Shown: positions 1 through 7,977 of the stretch, piece after piece | Numbering within the stretch: the stretch's first letter is position 1 | Layout: each line of letters begins with the position of its first letter | Source of the DNA: Candidatus Hermodarchaeum yapensis | GTDB taxonomy: Archaea; Asgardarchaeota; Hermodarchaeia; Hermodarchaeales; Hermodarchaeaceae | Assembly (NCBI GenBank): GCA_016840405.1 | Contig: JAEOSK010000016.1 | Span: 1 to 60,601 of the forward strand | DNA length: 60,601 bases | Direction of reading: 5' to 3' | The notes under the pieces: model-generated | What the model was told of the DNA's origin: nothing | Databases searched by the model: none | The model's input: only the letters and a program-made list of their open reading frames with translations | Position numbers and translations under genes: made by a program

Positions 1-384
1 GCACCAGCCCCCGCACCTGTTCCAGCTCCTGCCCCCGCAACTGCACCTGCCCCAACACCTGCCCCAGCCGCTGCCCCAGCACCGGAGCCACGGCGACCCT
101 CTGACGTCCCCGACACACGAGTTGCCACTGTGATTGAGGCACAGGAGAACATTATCAATGATTTGAAAGGTCGACAACGCGTGCAACGCGAATACCTGAA
201 GCCCTTAATCGAACAAGCTCGAGACACCGCGATGAATAATCTAAGCAGCCGTGCGAAAGCTGCCGGCGTGTTCAAGGAATTAATTGCTCTGTTGAAATCC
301 AGTCCTTCAGATCTACCTCCCGATACCGTTGCGACAGTAATAGCGAAACTTGAAGATCTGGTTATGCATATCCGTACGATGTAG
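1..384 (+). CDS. C-terminal part of an Ala/Pro-rich protein, 5' end outside the window
   Basis: The reading frame is open from the first base of the window and ends at TAG 382-384, so the true start lies upstream. The first 33 or so codons encode an almost pure Ala-Pro linker (APAPAPVPAPAP pattern), followed by a charged turn (EPRRPSDVPD) and a helical domain of about 80 residues with regularly spaced Leu, Ile and Val. A GTG at 130 would start an 84-residue product, but the linker reads straight through it, which argues for one longer protein. Ala/Pro linkers usually tether a mobile domain to a larger body, as in lipoyl-carrier proteins, or act as extended spacers. The C-terminal helical domain is not recognised. 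No function is assigned. Confidence 0.6.
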   Translation, partial: APAPAPVPAPAPATAPAPTPAPAAAPAPEPRRPSDVPDTRVATVIEAQENIINDLKGRQRVQREYLKPLIEQARDTAMNNLSSRAKAAGVFKELIALLKSSPSDLPPDTVATVIAKLEDLVMHIRTM

Positions 385-492
385 TGCAGCCTAATCATCT
401 TTCACTTTGTGCAGAATTGTCACTCTTGTGAGCGGAGCTACCGTTTAATAGCAGAAACACCTTATCCGAGTAGAGGAATTAGAGAGTGATCT

Positions 493-1314
493 ATGATGAC
501 TGAATCGAAGGCAAATTCAACTGTATCAGAGAAAGTTGAATCACGTGGTAAATCAATGGCAACGAATCAGTTGGTCGAATTGATTCGAATGCGCCGAAGC
601 ATTCGCCGAATGACCGGTGAACGACTGCCAGATGAGGATTTAGAATTGATACTGGATGCAGCTCGATATGCTCCATCACCTGAAAATATGCAGATGTGGC
701 GGTATGTGGTCATTCGAGATGATCAGGAGATGAAACGGATTATCGCAGACATCAGTCAGGAAGCAGCCCGGTATGTCTTTGGGAATTTTCCGTACGAGGC
801 GACTCAAGGACGTTTATGGTACTTACCAGACGCAAGTCGCCCATCAATATATGAAGATATACGAGACGGGTCCCTGTTCCGCTATCCTGAGAAAGCGGAT
901 GCAGTCATAGTTTGTTGCGCCTCGGAAACTTGGCACGACAGCACAGCGATGTATCCCAATGAATTGTGCGGTAGCGTCGTCGTAGCGATGGGGGTCCTGA
1001 ATATGTGGTTGGTCGCACACTCAATGGGTTATGCGTGTGCTTACCAAGTAGTGCCTTTTGTAGATAAACGCCACGTAGAGTTCATCTGTGATAAGATAGG
1101 GATTCCTCGCACCTGGACTCCAATCGCCGCCTTTTGTATTGGTATTCCTGAAAAACCACGGATGCTCGGACCATCCCGGTGGCCGCTTGAAGGTAGTTTC
1201 TATGCAGAACGATGGGGTATTCCGTATCAACGGCTTGCATTTCGAAATCAAAAAGCCAAGAAATCTAAACAAAAACCGAAGACAAAACGAAAAAAGAGGA
1301 AGGTTCAGAGGTGA
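493..1314 (+). CDS. Nitroreductase-family flavoprotein with Lys-rich tail
   Basis: This is a 273-residue FMN-dependent oxidoreductase of the nitroreductase fold. The family reduces nitro groups, quinones or flavins with NAD(P)H, or has specialised roles; the substrate cannot be read here. The N-terminal phosphate-binding arginines (MRRSIRRM, about residues 33-40), the APSPENMQMWRYVV segment that packs on the flavin, and the late GIP motif are all present. The last 25 residues are extremely basic (KKSKQKPKTKRKKRK), which is unusual and could bind nucleic acid or the membrane surface. An internal ATG at 556, matching the usual start of the nitroreductase core, is a possible alternative start. 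The stop overlaps the start of the next gene by four bases, so the two are probably co-transcribed. Confidence 0.8.
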   Translation: MMTESKANSTVSEKVESRGKSMATNQLVELIRMRRSIRRMTGERLPDEDLELILDAARYAPSPENMQMWRYVVIRDDQEMKRIIADISQEAARYVFGNFPYEATQGRLWYLPDASRPSIYEDIRDGSLFRYPEKADAVIVCCASETWHDSTAMYPNELCGSVVVAMGVLNMWLVAHSMGYACAYQVVPFVDKRHVEFICDKIGIPRTWTPIAAFCIGIPEKPRMLGPSRWPLEGSFYAERWGIPYQRLAFRNQKAKKSKQKPKTKRKKRKVQR

Positions 1315-1598
1315 AAAGCGCTATGAAACTGGAATTACCAGAAGATGTTCGCAAGGGATTGGTACAGAAAGCCAAAGACGCAAATATCAGCGTTGAAGCT
1401 GCAGCACGCCTCATATTGGGAGAGTTCGTTCGGGTTTACGGTAGTTGCATCTATGCAGGTACTTGGCGGCGTGGAGACAAAGCAGGGAATAAAGGTATGC
1501 GGTATGTCGTGGATTGGCCATTTCAACCGGGTTTTGCTAAAATTCCAGGAGATCAATCCATCGACTTAGGAAAGGACAAAACTCCTCAAGGAGGATAG
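1311..1598 (+). CDS. Small protein with ribbon-helix-helix-like N-terminus
   Basis: A 95-residue protein starting at GTG 1311, overlapping the nitroreductase stop; ATG at 1323 is an alternative start. The N-terminal 35 residues (KLELPEDVRKGLVQKAKDA, then helical NISVEAAARLIL) have the strand-helix-helix pattern of Arc/MetJ/CopG-type DNA-binding domains. That suggests a small regulator or the antitoxin-like partner of the next gene. The C-terminal half, rich in Gly, Trp and Arg, is not recognised. It sits in a same-strand run with 1602-1874, four bases apart. The RHH assignment rests on pattern only. Confidence 0.6.
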   Translation: MKSAMKLELPEDVRKGLVQKAKDANISVEAAARLILGEFVRVYGSCIYAGTWRRGDKAGNKGMRYVVDWPFQPGFAKIPGDQSIDLGKDKTPQGG

Positions 1599-1601
1599 GT
1601 T

Positions 1602-1874
1602 ATGCCACGATACAAAAAAGCTTCAGATGGTGAATGGCCAGGGTATCCACACTTACGGATTAACGATATTGAAACTCTAACGATTCATCAGAACAAGTAC
1701 GTTGCCAAAGCCATGGTGAACAACCGGAAGGGTCGTGTTGTTCTATTAATGGACGAGGAACTCTACAACGAATTTCTGACCAAGGTTCAGGAACGAAAAG
1801 GTGACAAAAGTGCACGCCATGTCAATGCCGCAGTGCTTGATGCCGTACAAGATTGGATGAAACAGAAGAAATGA
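1602..1874 (+). CDS. Small basic protein, possible ribbon-helix-helix domain at the C-terminus
   Basis: A 90-residue protein with a good Shine-Dalgarno (AAGGAGG at about 1588) ahead of ATG 1602. The N-terminus is Lys/Tyr/Trp-rich. Residues about 46-88 begin with a hydrophobic strand (GRVVLLMDEELYNEF) followed by two helices, which fits a CopG-like fold. It lies three bases after the preceding RHH-like gene and a few bases before the SCP2-like gene, so the four genes from 493 form one likely transcription unit. No specific function is recognised. A DNA-binding accessory role is inferred from fold pattern only. Confidence 0.6.
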   Translation: MPRYKKASDGEWPGYPHLRINDIETLTIHQNKYVAKAMVNNRKGRVVLLMDEELYNEFLTKVQERKGDKSARHVNAAVLDAVQDWMKQKK

Positions 1875-1888
1875 CCTAAAAGGTGACC

Positions 1889-2254
1889 ATGTTGCCAAAT
1901 CAGATTGCTCAACTATTTGAGACAATGATTCAACAGGTGAATGATACACCTGAACACCGCGAGTTTGTCCGCAATTGGGTAGGACCCTATCAAGGGAAAG
2001 TACTTCAAGTAGAAACTGATGATGACACATTCCACATTTTATTGCACCGCAAGGGAACCATGGAGCTTCAAATTGGTTCCTACCCTTCTCCAGAAGTGAT
2101 TTACAAAGCCTCGACTGAGACCTTGATGAGTCTGTTTACTGGTCAAACCACGTTTCGTGATTTAATTAAACGATGGGAGCTCATAATCATCGGAGCAGGA
2201 CATGAATCCCTGCCCCTTGGTCAGCTCATGATGCGTGTCCTTCGAACTCGTTGA
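1889..2254 (+). CDS. SCP2-like (sterol carrier protein-type) domain protein
   Basis: About 121 residues. The order of strands and helices, with a hydrophobic strand ending near GKVLQVETDD, a second strand FHILLHRKGTMELQIG and a helical tail containing TLMSLFTGQTTFRDLIKRW, fits the SCP2 lipid-binding fold. Such stand-alone domains bind acyl chains or other hydrophobic ligands in a cavity. ATG 1889 is preferred over GTG 1883 because AAAGGTGA lies immediately upstream of the ATG as a ribosome site. Its place after the nitroreductase and two small RHH-like proteins suggests a shared, unknown job. Confidence 0.65.
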   Translation: MLPNQIAQLFETMIQQVNDTPEHREFVRNWVGPYQGKVLQVETDDDTFHILLHRKGTMELQIGSYPSPEVIYKASTETLMSLFTGQTTFRDLIKRWELIIIGAGHESLPLGQLMMRVLRTR

Positions 2255-2314
2255 GGATTTGAAGACTCAAAGGCGAGAGGTCTAAAGCTAAAAGGATGCG
2301 ATTACGAGCTATGG

Positions 2315-3328
2315 ATGGTTATGGTTTTGTCTGAGCGAAAACGACCGCCTGCGAATCTGACGGCTGAAGACTGGTTTAATTTGGGTATTGCATTGGGTGA
2401 GCAGGGAAAATTAGAGGAAGCCTTAGAAGCGTTTTCGGTCACCACGGAACTCCGACCACGCGACGCAGCAGTGTGGTTTAATAGGGGACTAGTTCTCGAC
2501 CAGCTTGGTCGGATTAATGAGGCACTCGAATGCTACCAGAAGGCCACAGAGTTGGATCCGAGTTATATTGAAGCGTGGAATAACCTTGGAGCAGCTTACA
2601 AAGAACTGAATCGCTTTGAGGATGCCCTTCACAGTTTCACTCAAGCCACGCGAGTCTTCACTGCCAACCCGCAGGATTATGCTGATGCCTGGTATAACCG
2701 TGGATTAGTGTTACATGAACTTGGCCTCCACCAAGAAGCTCTTGAATGTCTTATTGAAACAGTCACCGTCAATCCCCGAGATGCAAAAGGATGGTACTAC
2801 CGAGGCAGTCTACACGAACAACTTGCCCAATGGGATGACGCAATCACTTGTTACAAGCGTGCAACTAAGCTTGCGCCCACCTATCTTGACGCTTGGATTG
2901 ATATGGGTGAATTGTTGGGTAACATCAACCGAGTTGACGAGGCCATCAAAGCCTTTGATAAAGCTTTAAAATTAGATTCAAAGAATGCTCGGGTCTGGTA
3001 CGATAAAGGTGTAGCACTCGGATTAATCGGAAAACATGCTAGTGCTGTAAACGCGTACCGCAAGGCAACAGTATTGAACCCTAACGATGAAAGATCATTA
3101 TTTAACTTGGCGAACACTTTAGCTCGTGATTTGAAGGAATATGAGCCTGCCCTTGAAATCGTCAACACATTACTGCAAATCAATCCCGAACACACTAATG
3201 GATTATACCTTCGAGGTCGTATCCTTATCGAACTCAACCGAAATAAAGAAGCCAACGAGTGTTTTAAGAAAGTCCTAACACTTGACCCTGATTACCCATA
3301 CCTTAAAGAAGAGAAGAACTCCGAATAG
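2315..3328 (+). CDS. Tetratricopeptide repeat (TPR) protein
   Basis: A 337-residue protein made almost entirely of about nine TPR units of 34 residues. Each shows the W-x-N/D-x-G at helix A and A-x-x-x-Y/F-x-x-A-x-x-L-x-P at helix B (for example AWNNLGAAYKELNRFEDAL and ARVWYDKGVALGLIGKHASA). No signal peptide, membrane segment or catalytic domain is seen, so it is probably a cytoplasmic scaffold for protein-protein contacts. The partner cannot be told from sequence. It is on the same strand as the genes before it and the dehydratase after it, with 27 bases to the latter. Confidence 0.9.
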   Translation: MVMVLSERKRPPANLTAEDWFNLGIALGEQGKLEEALEAFSVTTELRPRDAAVWFNRGLVLDQLGRINEALECYQKATELDPSYIEAWNNLGAAYKELNRFEDALHSFTQATRVFTANPQDYADAWYNRGLVLHELGLHQEALECLIETVTVNPRDAKGWYYRGSLHEQLAQWDDAITCYKRATKLAPTYLDAWIDMGELLGNINRVDEAIKAFDKALKLDSKNARVWYDKGVALGLIGKHASAVNAYRKATVLNPNDERSLFNLANTLARDLKEYEPALEIVNTLLQINPEHTNGLYLRGRILIELNRNKEANECFKKVLTLDPDYPYLKEEKNSE

Positions 3329-3355
3329 AAGAGTCAGACTAAAGGTGCACGGCCA

Positions 3356-4321
3356 ATGCAAAATCCTAGTTTGACCGACGTGTTAGTAGCCCAACAACGA
3401 ATCAAACCGTATCTGAAACCCACACCATTGCACAGTTACCCTGCCATCAATGATCTGATTGGAGCTCATGTATTCATCAAGCACGAAAATGTCCAACCAG
3501 TGGGAGCCTTCAAAGTCAGAGGAGGCATCAACCTCATATCTCAACTATCGGAGGACGAAAAACGACGAGGGGTGATTACCGCTTCAACTGGGAACCATGG
3601 ACAGTCTGTGGCTTACGCCTCACGCATCTTTGGAGTAGAAGCCAGGGTTGTGGTGCCTGAAGGGGCAAATCCAGGAAAAGTAGCCGCGATGAAGGCGATG
3701 GGCGCAGAAATCATCGTTCACGGTAAGAATTTCGATGAATCACGCGTCCATTGTGAACAATTGGCAGAGAAACACAACTATCGGTATATCCACTCAGGGA
3801 ATGAACCCCACCTAATTGCAGGCGTGGGTACGATAACATTAGAAATATTGCAGGAACAACCTGAAATCCAGACAATAATCGTCCCCCTTGGGGGCGGGAG
3901 TGGAGCATCAGGAGCTAGCATTGTAGCAAAGGCTTTGTCTCCACCCACTCAGGTCCTAGCCGTTCAATCTAGTGCGTCCCAAGCAGCTTACCAATCCTGG
4001 AAACAAAAGAAACTTGTTGAATCTCCTAATCAAACATTTGCTGAAGGGTTAGCCACCGGAACCGCGTTTAAACTTCCGCAATCAATTTTAGGGAAGCTGT
4101 TAGATGATTTTATTCTCGTGAGTGATGACGAAATTTTACAGGCGATGGTGTGGATGCTTGAGAAGGCTCATACGCTAGTAGAAGGAGCCGGAGCTGCCCC
4201 ATTGGCTGCAGCATACAAACTTCGACGAAAACTCCAAAACCAGAGAGTGGCCTTGATTTGTTCTGGTGGAAACGCCTCCCTCAAAAATCTAAAAATGGCC
4301 CTTAATTCGATCAAAGATTGA
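3356..4321 (+). CDS. Threonine/serine dehydratase, PLP-dependent, catalytic domain only
   Basis: Fold-type II PLP enzyme of 321 residues that removes ammonia from threonine or serine to give 2-oxobutyrate or pyruvate. The PLP lysine is K53 in the AFKVRGG motif. The substrate loop STGNHGQSVA, the phosphate-binding glycine loop GGGSGASGAS and the late SGGN motif are all in place. There is no C-terminal ACT-like regulatory domain, so it resembles catabolic or unregulated forms, or threo-3-hydroxyaspartate/serine racemase relatives, rather than feedback-inhibited biosynthetic IlvA. It follows the TPR gene closely and may be co-transcribed with it. Confidence 0.87.
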   Translation: MQNPSLTDVLVAQQRIKPYLKPTPLHSYPAINDLIGAHVFIKHENVQPVGAFKVRGGINLISQLSEDEKRRGVITASTGNHGQSVAYASRIFGVEARVVVPEGANPGKVAAMKAMGAEIIVHGKNFDESRVHCEQLAEKHNYRYIHSGNEPHLIAGVGTITLEILQEQPEIQTIIVPLGGGSGASGASIVAKALSPPTQVLAVQSSASQAAYQSWKQKKLVESPNQTFAEGLATGTAFKLPQSILGKLLDDFILVSDDEILQAMVWMLEKAHTLVEGAGAAPLAAAYKLRRKLQNQRVALICSGGNASLKNLKMALNSIKD

Positions 4322-4517
4322 TCGTTATTCTAGGCTTAAGTATAAAGGTTTGAATTCACCCTACAAAATAATAGAGGGATATAGAAACCTGGTGTGGGTC
4401 AGTTACCGTAATTACAGTCGAACCAACGACATTTATCTGAACTAATGACACTTAGTCACACTTAGGGTCCTATGTCTCCCAATGTACACCCTCGGAAAAT
4501 ACAAGTGGTGAAACAAT

Positions 4518-5480
4518 ATGAGTGAAACTTCATTAAATGACAAGCAACAGAAGAAAATGTACGAGTATTCGGGTTCTCCAGCCCCGTTAGTGACATTCCT
4601 CGCTTTAGGAATAATCTGCATATTCCTGGCAGTATTTGGAGGGTCACTCCTTACACCGTTCTTCGGATTCTTTGGAATATTTATTGCACCAATATTGTTT
4701 GGATTTCTTGCAATCTTGTTCTTCGGTTTAGTTCCGTTCACTGTGGCCGTCAATAAGCAATGGCAGGAGGCGATTATTCTCCGCTTTGGGCGATTCATCC
4801 GATTAGTTGGTCCTGGCATCTTCTATAAATGGCCGTGGATTGAGCGGTTCCTTCGACAGGACATTCGTATTCAAACACTCGATGTGATGAAGCAAGAGGT
4901 TATGACTCGAGATAACATCAGCCTCATGGTCGACGCTGTTGTCTTCTTGAAAATCATCAACACCCCGAAGAGCCTTATTAACATCCTCAATGTGAAATTA
5001 AGCACAGTCCAGTACTCACAAACAACAATGCGTGATGTCATCGGAAACGTCGAGCTCGATGAGCTACTTGCCCAACGCGATCAAATCGCTGACCGCATCA
5101 AAACCATCGTGGACAAAGAAACAGAAGAATGGGGCGTTGACATCCTAAGTGTCAACCTCCAAAACATTGAACTTCCTGACGACATGAAGCGCGTCATTGC
5201 CCGTCAAGCTGAAGCCGAACGAGAACGCCGAGCAGTCATCATCAAAAGCGAAGGGGAACTCGTTGCGGCTAAAAACCTTGAAGAAGCCGTCCGACAAATG
5301 AGTACCCAAGCCCTTTACCTACGAACCCTTTCGAGTCTAGAAGACATAAGTTTCGATCAAAGTAATACCATTGTCTTCGCAATTCCCCTGGACATGGTGG
5401 GCGGTCAGATCATGGGGCTTGCAGGATTAGTAGGTGCGAATCAACCGCCTGTTGTGCGTGAAGTTCGTAAAAAGAAGTAA
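4518..5480 (+). CDS. SPFH/stomatin-like (slipin) membrane protein
   Basis: A 320-residue protein with two N-terminal hydrophobic segments (about residues 22-45 and 48-78) followed by a band-7 domain. The stomatin signature RFGRFIRLVGPGIFYKWP is clear, as is the downstream MTRDNISLMVDAVVF strand. A charged coiled coil (AEAERERRAVIIKSEGEL) follows. Slipins oligomerise into ring-like scaffolds in the membrane and often pair with an NfeD-type protease, but no NfeD gene is adjacent. About 196 bases separate it from the dehydratase, and a TATA-like CATTTATCT near 4430 may be its promoter. Confidence 0.88.
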   Translation: MSETSLNDKQQKKMYEYSGSPAPLVTFLALGIICIFLAVFGGSLLTPFFGFFGIFIAPILFGFLAILFFGLVPFTVAVNKQWQEAIILRFGRFIRLVGPGIFYKWPWIERFLRQDIRIQTLDVMKQEVMTRDNISLMVDAVVFLKIINTPKSLINILNVKLSTVQYSQTTMRDVIGNVELDELLAQRDQIADRIKTIVDKETEEWGVDILSVNLQNIELPDDMKRVIARQAEAERERRAVIIKSEGELVAAKNLEEAVRQMSTQALYLRTLSSLEDISFDQSNTIVFAIPLDMVGGQIMGLAGLVGANQPPVVREVRKKK

Positions 5481-5605
5481 ACCGAGTGACCTTGAGATAT
5501 CCTGAATACATCAAGAATCGACAGGGATTTTGTCCCATGTCGATTCCACACCTTTTTTATCACCTTCAAAGAAGTGCTTGCAATGCTTCTTTGATTTGAG
5601 GACGG

Positions 5606-6877
5606 TTATTTTTTCGATTTAGATTTACTCCAAAAATCAGGCACTTTTCCTTCCCTAGGACCCCAAGGATCGGGATAATCTTTTCCGGAATAGCTTAGAC
5701 GGAAGCCTGTGTCCAGTTCTGTTACTTGGGTTTCTTTGAGAATGGCTTGTCCAGCGACCAACCGTTGGATTTGGTTTGTGCCTTCATAGATTTGGGTGAG
5801 TTTGGCGCCGCGCATCATTTGTTCGGCGGGGTATTCTTTGGCATAACCGTAGCCGCCCATGATTTGGATGCAGTCAAGAGTGTTTTGCATGGCAGCATCG
5901 GTGGCGAAAAACTTGGCGCAGCTGGATTCTTTGGTGTTACGTTGCCCCTGATCGACAAGCCAAGCAGAGTAACGCGTAGCCCAACGAGCGTGCATGGCTC
6001 TGGATTCCATATCTGCGAGCATGAAACTGATACCTTGGTAGGCTCCAATGGGCTTACCAAACTGTCTGCGGTGATTAGCGAAAATGGCGGCTTCATGGAC
6101 AGCGCGTTGAGCGATACCTACGCCAAGAGCTGCGATGCCTGCTCGAGTGCGGTCGAGGGTTTGCATGGCGTACTTGAACCCTTTGCCAACTTCGCCGAAA
6201 AGGCAATCATCCGGGATGCGGACATCTTTGAATTCGATTTCAGCTTGAAAGGATGCGCGTTGGCCTAATTTGTCCTCAAGCATGGTCACTTCAATTCCAG
6301 GTAATTCTTTGTCCACTAGGTGAAGGGCCATTCCCTTGTAACCTTTGGTTGGATCGACAGTGGTGAAGACTGTGAGAAATTTCGCGATATGGCCGTTAGT
6401 GCTGAAGCATTTTCGACCATTTATGACCCATTCATCACCATCTTTGGTAGCAAGTGTTTTTACTGCTGCAGCATCTGATCCGGCTTCACGTTCAGTTAGA
6501 CAGAAAGCGGCGAATTGAGGTTCTTTGCCCGTGGCAAAAGGTTTGATGTATTTTTCCATTTGTTCTGGCGTCGCAGTAATCAAAAGAGGTGTTAGTGCTA
6601 AGTTATTTGCCATGAATGTAGTGGCAACACCACCATCACCATAACCAAAAGCTTCGCCAATGAGGGTTTCGTCAACCATTGAATGCCCAGGTCCACTGTA
6701 TTTTGTTGGAACGTGGCTGTTCATAAGTCCAGCATCAAAAGCTAATTGTGCGAGTTTCCATGGAAATTCGTCAGCTTCTTCAAGCTCCCGAGCATAAGGA
6801 ACAATATACTTCTTGGAAAACTCCATGGCTGTGTCAAAGATTTTTTGTTCTTGTTTGGAAAGAGCAAAATCCACCAT
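5606..6877 (-). CDS. Acyl-CoA dehydrogenase
   Basis: FAD-dependent enzyme of about 423 residues that introduces the trans-2 double bond into acyl-CoA, passing electrons to ETF. The family signatures LTEREAGSDAAAV and the C-terminal GGYGYAKEYPAEQMMRGAK are clear. The catalytic glutamate is in IYEGTNQIQR (about residue 365), as in short/medium-chain enzymes. The ATG at 6877 has GAGG nine bases upstream and begins with MVDFALSKQEQ, typical of the family; an upstream TTG at 6886 lacks a ribosome site. No ETF or thiolase gene is adjacent, so the chain-length preference and pathway are open. The gene is transcribed alone toward the stomatin-like gene. Confidence 0.92.
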   Translation of the reverse strand: MVDFALSKQEQKIFDTAMEFSKKYIVPYARELEEADEFPWKLAQLAFDAGLMNSHVPTKYSGPGHSMVDETLIGEAFGYGDGGVATTFMANNLALTPLLITATPEQMEKYIKPFATGKEPQFAAFCLTEREAGSDAAAVKTLATKDGDEWVINGRKCFSTNGHIAKFLTVFTTVDPTKGYKGMALHLVDKELPGIEVTMLEDKLGQRASFQAEIEFKDVRIPDDCLFGEVGKGFKYAMQTLDRTRAGIAALGVGIAQRAVHEAAIFANHRRQFGKPIGAYQGISFMLADMESRAMHARWATRYSAWLVDQGQRNTKESSCAKFFATDAAMQNTLDCIQIMGGYGYAKEYPAEQMMRGAKLTQIYEGTNQIQRLVAGQAILKETQVTELDTGFRLSYSGKDYPDPWGPREGKVPDFWSKSKSKK

Positions 6878-6996
6878 TAAATTCAACCTCGCTTCGAGTG
6901 GGGCGACTAGTTATTAATCCCGCTTAAAAGTGTGCGGTTCGCTCGACACAAAACTTTGCTATACAGTAGTCAGACCGGATTGCCACGGAGTATATC

Positions 6997-7006
6997 TTTA
7001 TATATC
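6997..7006 (+). promoter_or_regulatory. TATA box ahead of structured RNA copy 1
   Basis: TTTATATATC lies in the middle of the 415-base gap between two divergent genes and is a good archaeal TATA element. A transcript from here would begin near 7025-7030, about 35 bases before the 5' arm of the conserved RNA helix. Confidence 0.6.
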
Positions 7007-7062
7007 GCTGGCTATCAAGTTTACAATGGACCGGGCTTAGGGTCATTCAACTTGACTGAGTG

Positions 7063-7172
7063 GTCACTGTAGCGGCGAGAAGTATTGGCACCTCTCTCCC
7101 CCCTAGAAAACCATTCCCTCTCCGATGTTTTCATTTTACCAGAGGTGTCTAATCCGCCAATGCTCCAGTGGC
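7063..7172 (+). ncRNA. Structured RNA element, copy 1 (new two-copy family with 35092-35206)
   Basis: The helix P1 is formed by GTCACTG 7063-7069 with CAGTGGC 7166-7172, continued by AGC 7071-7073 with GCT 7162-7164 and GGCG 7074-7077 with CGCC 7155-7158. A three-base bulge (AAT 7159-7161) sits on the 3' side. A 9/5 internal loop follows (AGAAGTATT opposite TAATC). P2 pairs GGCACCTCT 7087-7095 with AGAGGTGTC 7141-7149. The apical loop starts with a 28-base C-rich block (7096-7123) that is identical in the second copy. P1 differs in sequence between the copies but keeps pairing, the mark of a selected RNA fold. It is transcribed toward a four-helix membrane protein gene 120 bases downstream, so it may be a 5' UTR element or a free RNA ending at the T8 tract at 7210-7217. 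It matches no RNA family I know. Confidence 0.75.
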
Positions 7173-7209
7173 AATACACTAGTATTCTCCACATATCTTC
7201 TGGATGAAA

Positions 7210-7217
7210 TTTTTTTT
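7210..7217 (+). terminator. T8 tract, possible archaeal terminator for RNA copy 1
   Basis: A run of eight T lies 38 bases after the end of the conserved RNA helix and 76 bases before the next start codon. Archaeal RNA polymerase often stops at such tracts. If it works here, the RNA would be about 190 bases long and separate from the downstream gene, or termination could be the regulated step. Confidence 0.4.
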
Positions 7218-7292
7218 CTTGCATAGTGAGTAACTTTAAGTAACGGGGCTTTGAGCATAATTCAAACTAAATTCCTGAAGGAGTTTGGATTA

Positions 7293-7871
7293 ATGGAAAC
7301 TCATGAAGATAAAAGCGGACAAGCATTTCGAAAGTTTCTACGAAGAAATACAAGAATGGCATTAGCCATTACTATAGTACTCGCAGTAGCTGCTATTGTC
7401 GCAGTTTACGTATTTTTCAAAGTTGTAGCTGATGCACAAGTGCTAGGAATCGTGCCAACTACCCTTGGACTATGGTCCGTCGGCACAGTTTTCGTATTTT
7501 GCATCACAGTGGTTATCTGGGAACTTATCTTTGTCGCAATTTGGCTTATTCCAGTAGTAATAGTCATATTCATTCTATGGTACAGAAAACTACCAGAAGA
7601 AGAACGAAAAGAGTACGGTATGTCCCCCAAACGTGGAACCGACCCCCGACGTACCGAAGGCAGTGGGTTCTTTTCATTTTTGGTTAGTGTGGTATGGCTG
7701 ATAATTGTGTGGATCACCGGAAGGTGGACCCTCCCCTTTAATGCATGGACATTCAATGACTTCGTATATACGTGGTTTATCGCATTTCTCTGGATTCTAG
7801 TGCCTGCTTTCATTGCCGGGACAATATTCCTAATCTGGTGGTTGCGAAAAGAGCCAAAAGAAGAATCCTAA
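7293..7871 (+). CDS. Membrane protein of unknown function, four predicted helices
   Basis: About 192 residues with four hydrophobic segments (roughly residues 22-45, 58-95, 135-150 and 165-185), a basic loop after the second pair (YRKLPEEERKEYGMSPKRG) and a charged C-terminus. No family is recognised. ATG 7293 is chosen because AGGAG lies 11 bases upstream and the protein then starts with a soluble N-terminus; a TTG at 7251 has no ribosome site. It lies immediately downstream of the structured RNA, as does another four-helix protein (35286-35888) at the second RNA copy, although the two proteins are not evidently similar. Confidence 0.75.
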   Translation: METHEDKSGQAFRKFLRRNTRMALAITIVLAVAAIVAVYVFFKVVADAQVLGIVPTTLGLWSVGTVFVFCITVVIWELIFVAIWLIPVVIVIFILWYRKLPEEERKEYGMSPKRGTDPRRTEGSGFFSFLVSVVWLIIVWITGRWTLPFNAWTFNDFVYTWFIAFLWILVPAFIAGTIFLIWWLRKEPKEES

Positions 7872-7977
7872 AATTCTCCCCCTTTAGGATTCCTTTTTTC
7901 TTTTTTTGAAATCTAGCCTTAATTTTGGATTTGGCATAAGGGAAGTTGAAGTATAACTGCGAATATTTTCACTAGTA

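Noticed and set aside
5726..6268. Long plus-strand open frame of 180 codons inside the acyl-CoA dehydrogenase gene
   Set aside because: It is the opposite strand of a clear enzyme gene, has no family match and no ribosome site.
7159..7161. Three-base bulge as a kink-turn in the structured RNA
   Set aside because: The bases after the bulge do not give the tandem G-A pairs a kink-turn needs.
7021..7224. Minus-strand 67-residue open frame over RNA copy 1
   Set aside because: It covers the conserved RNA helices, has no counterpart at copy 2, and ends in the promoter side; the RNA fold explains the conservation better.
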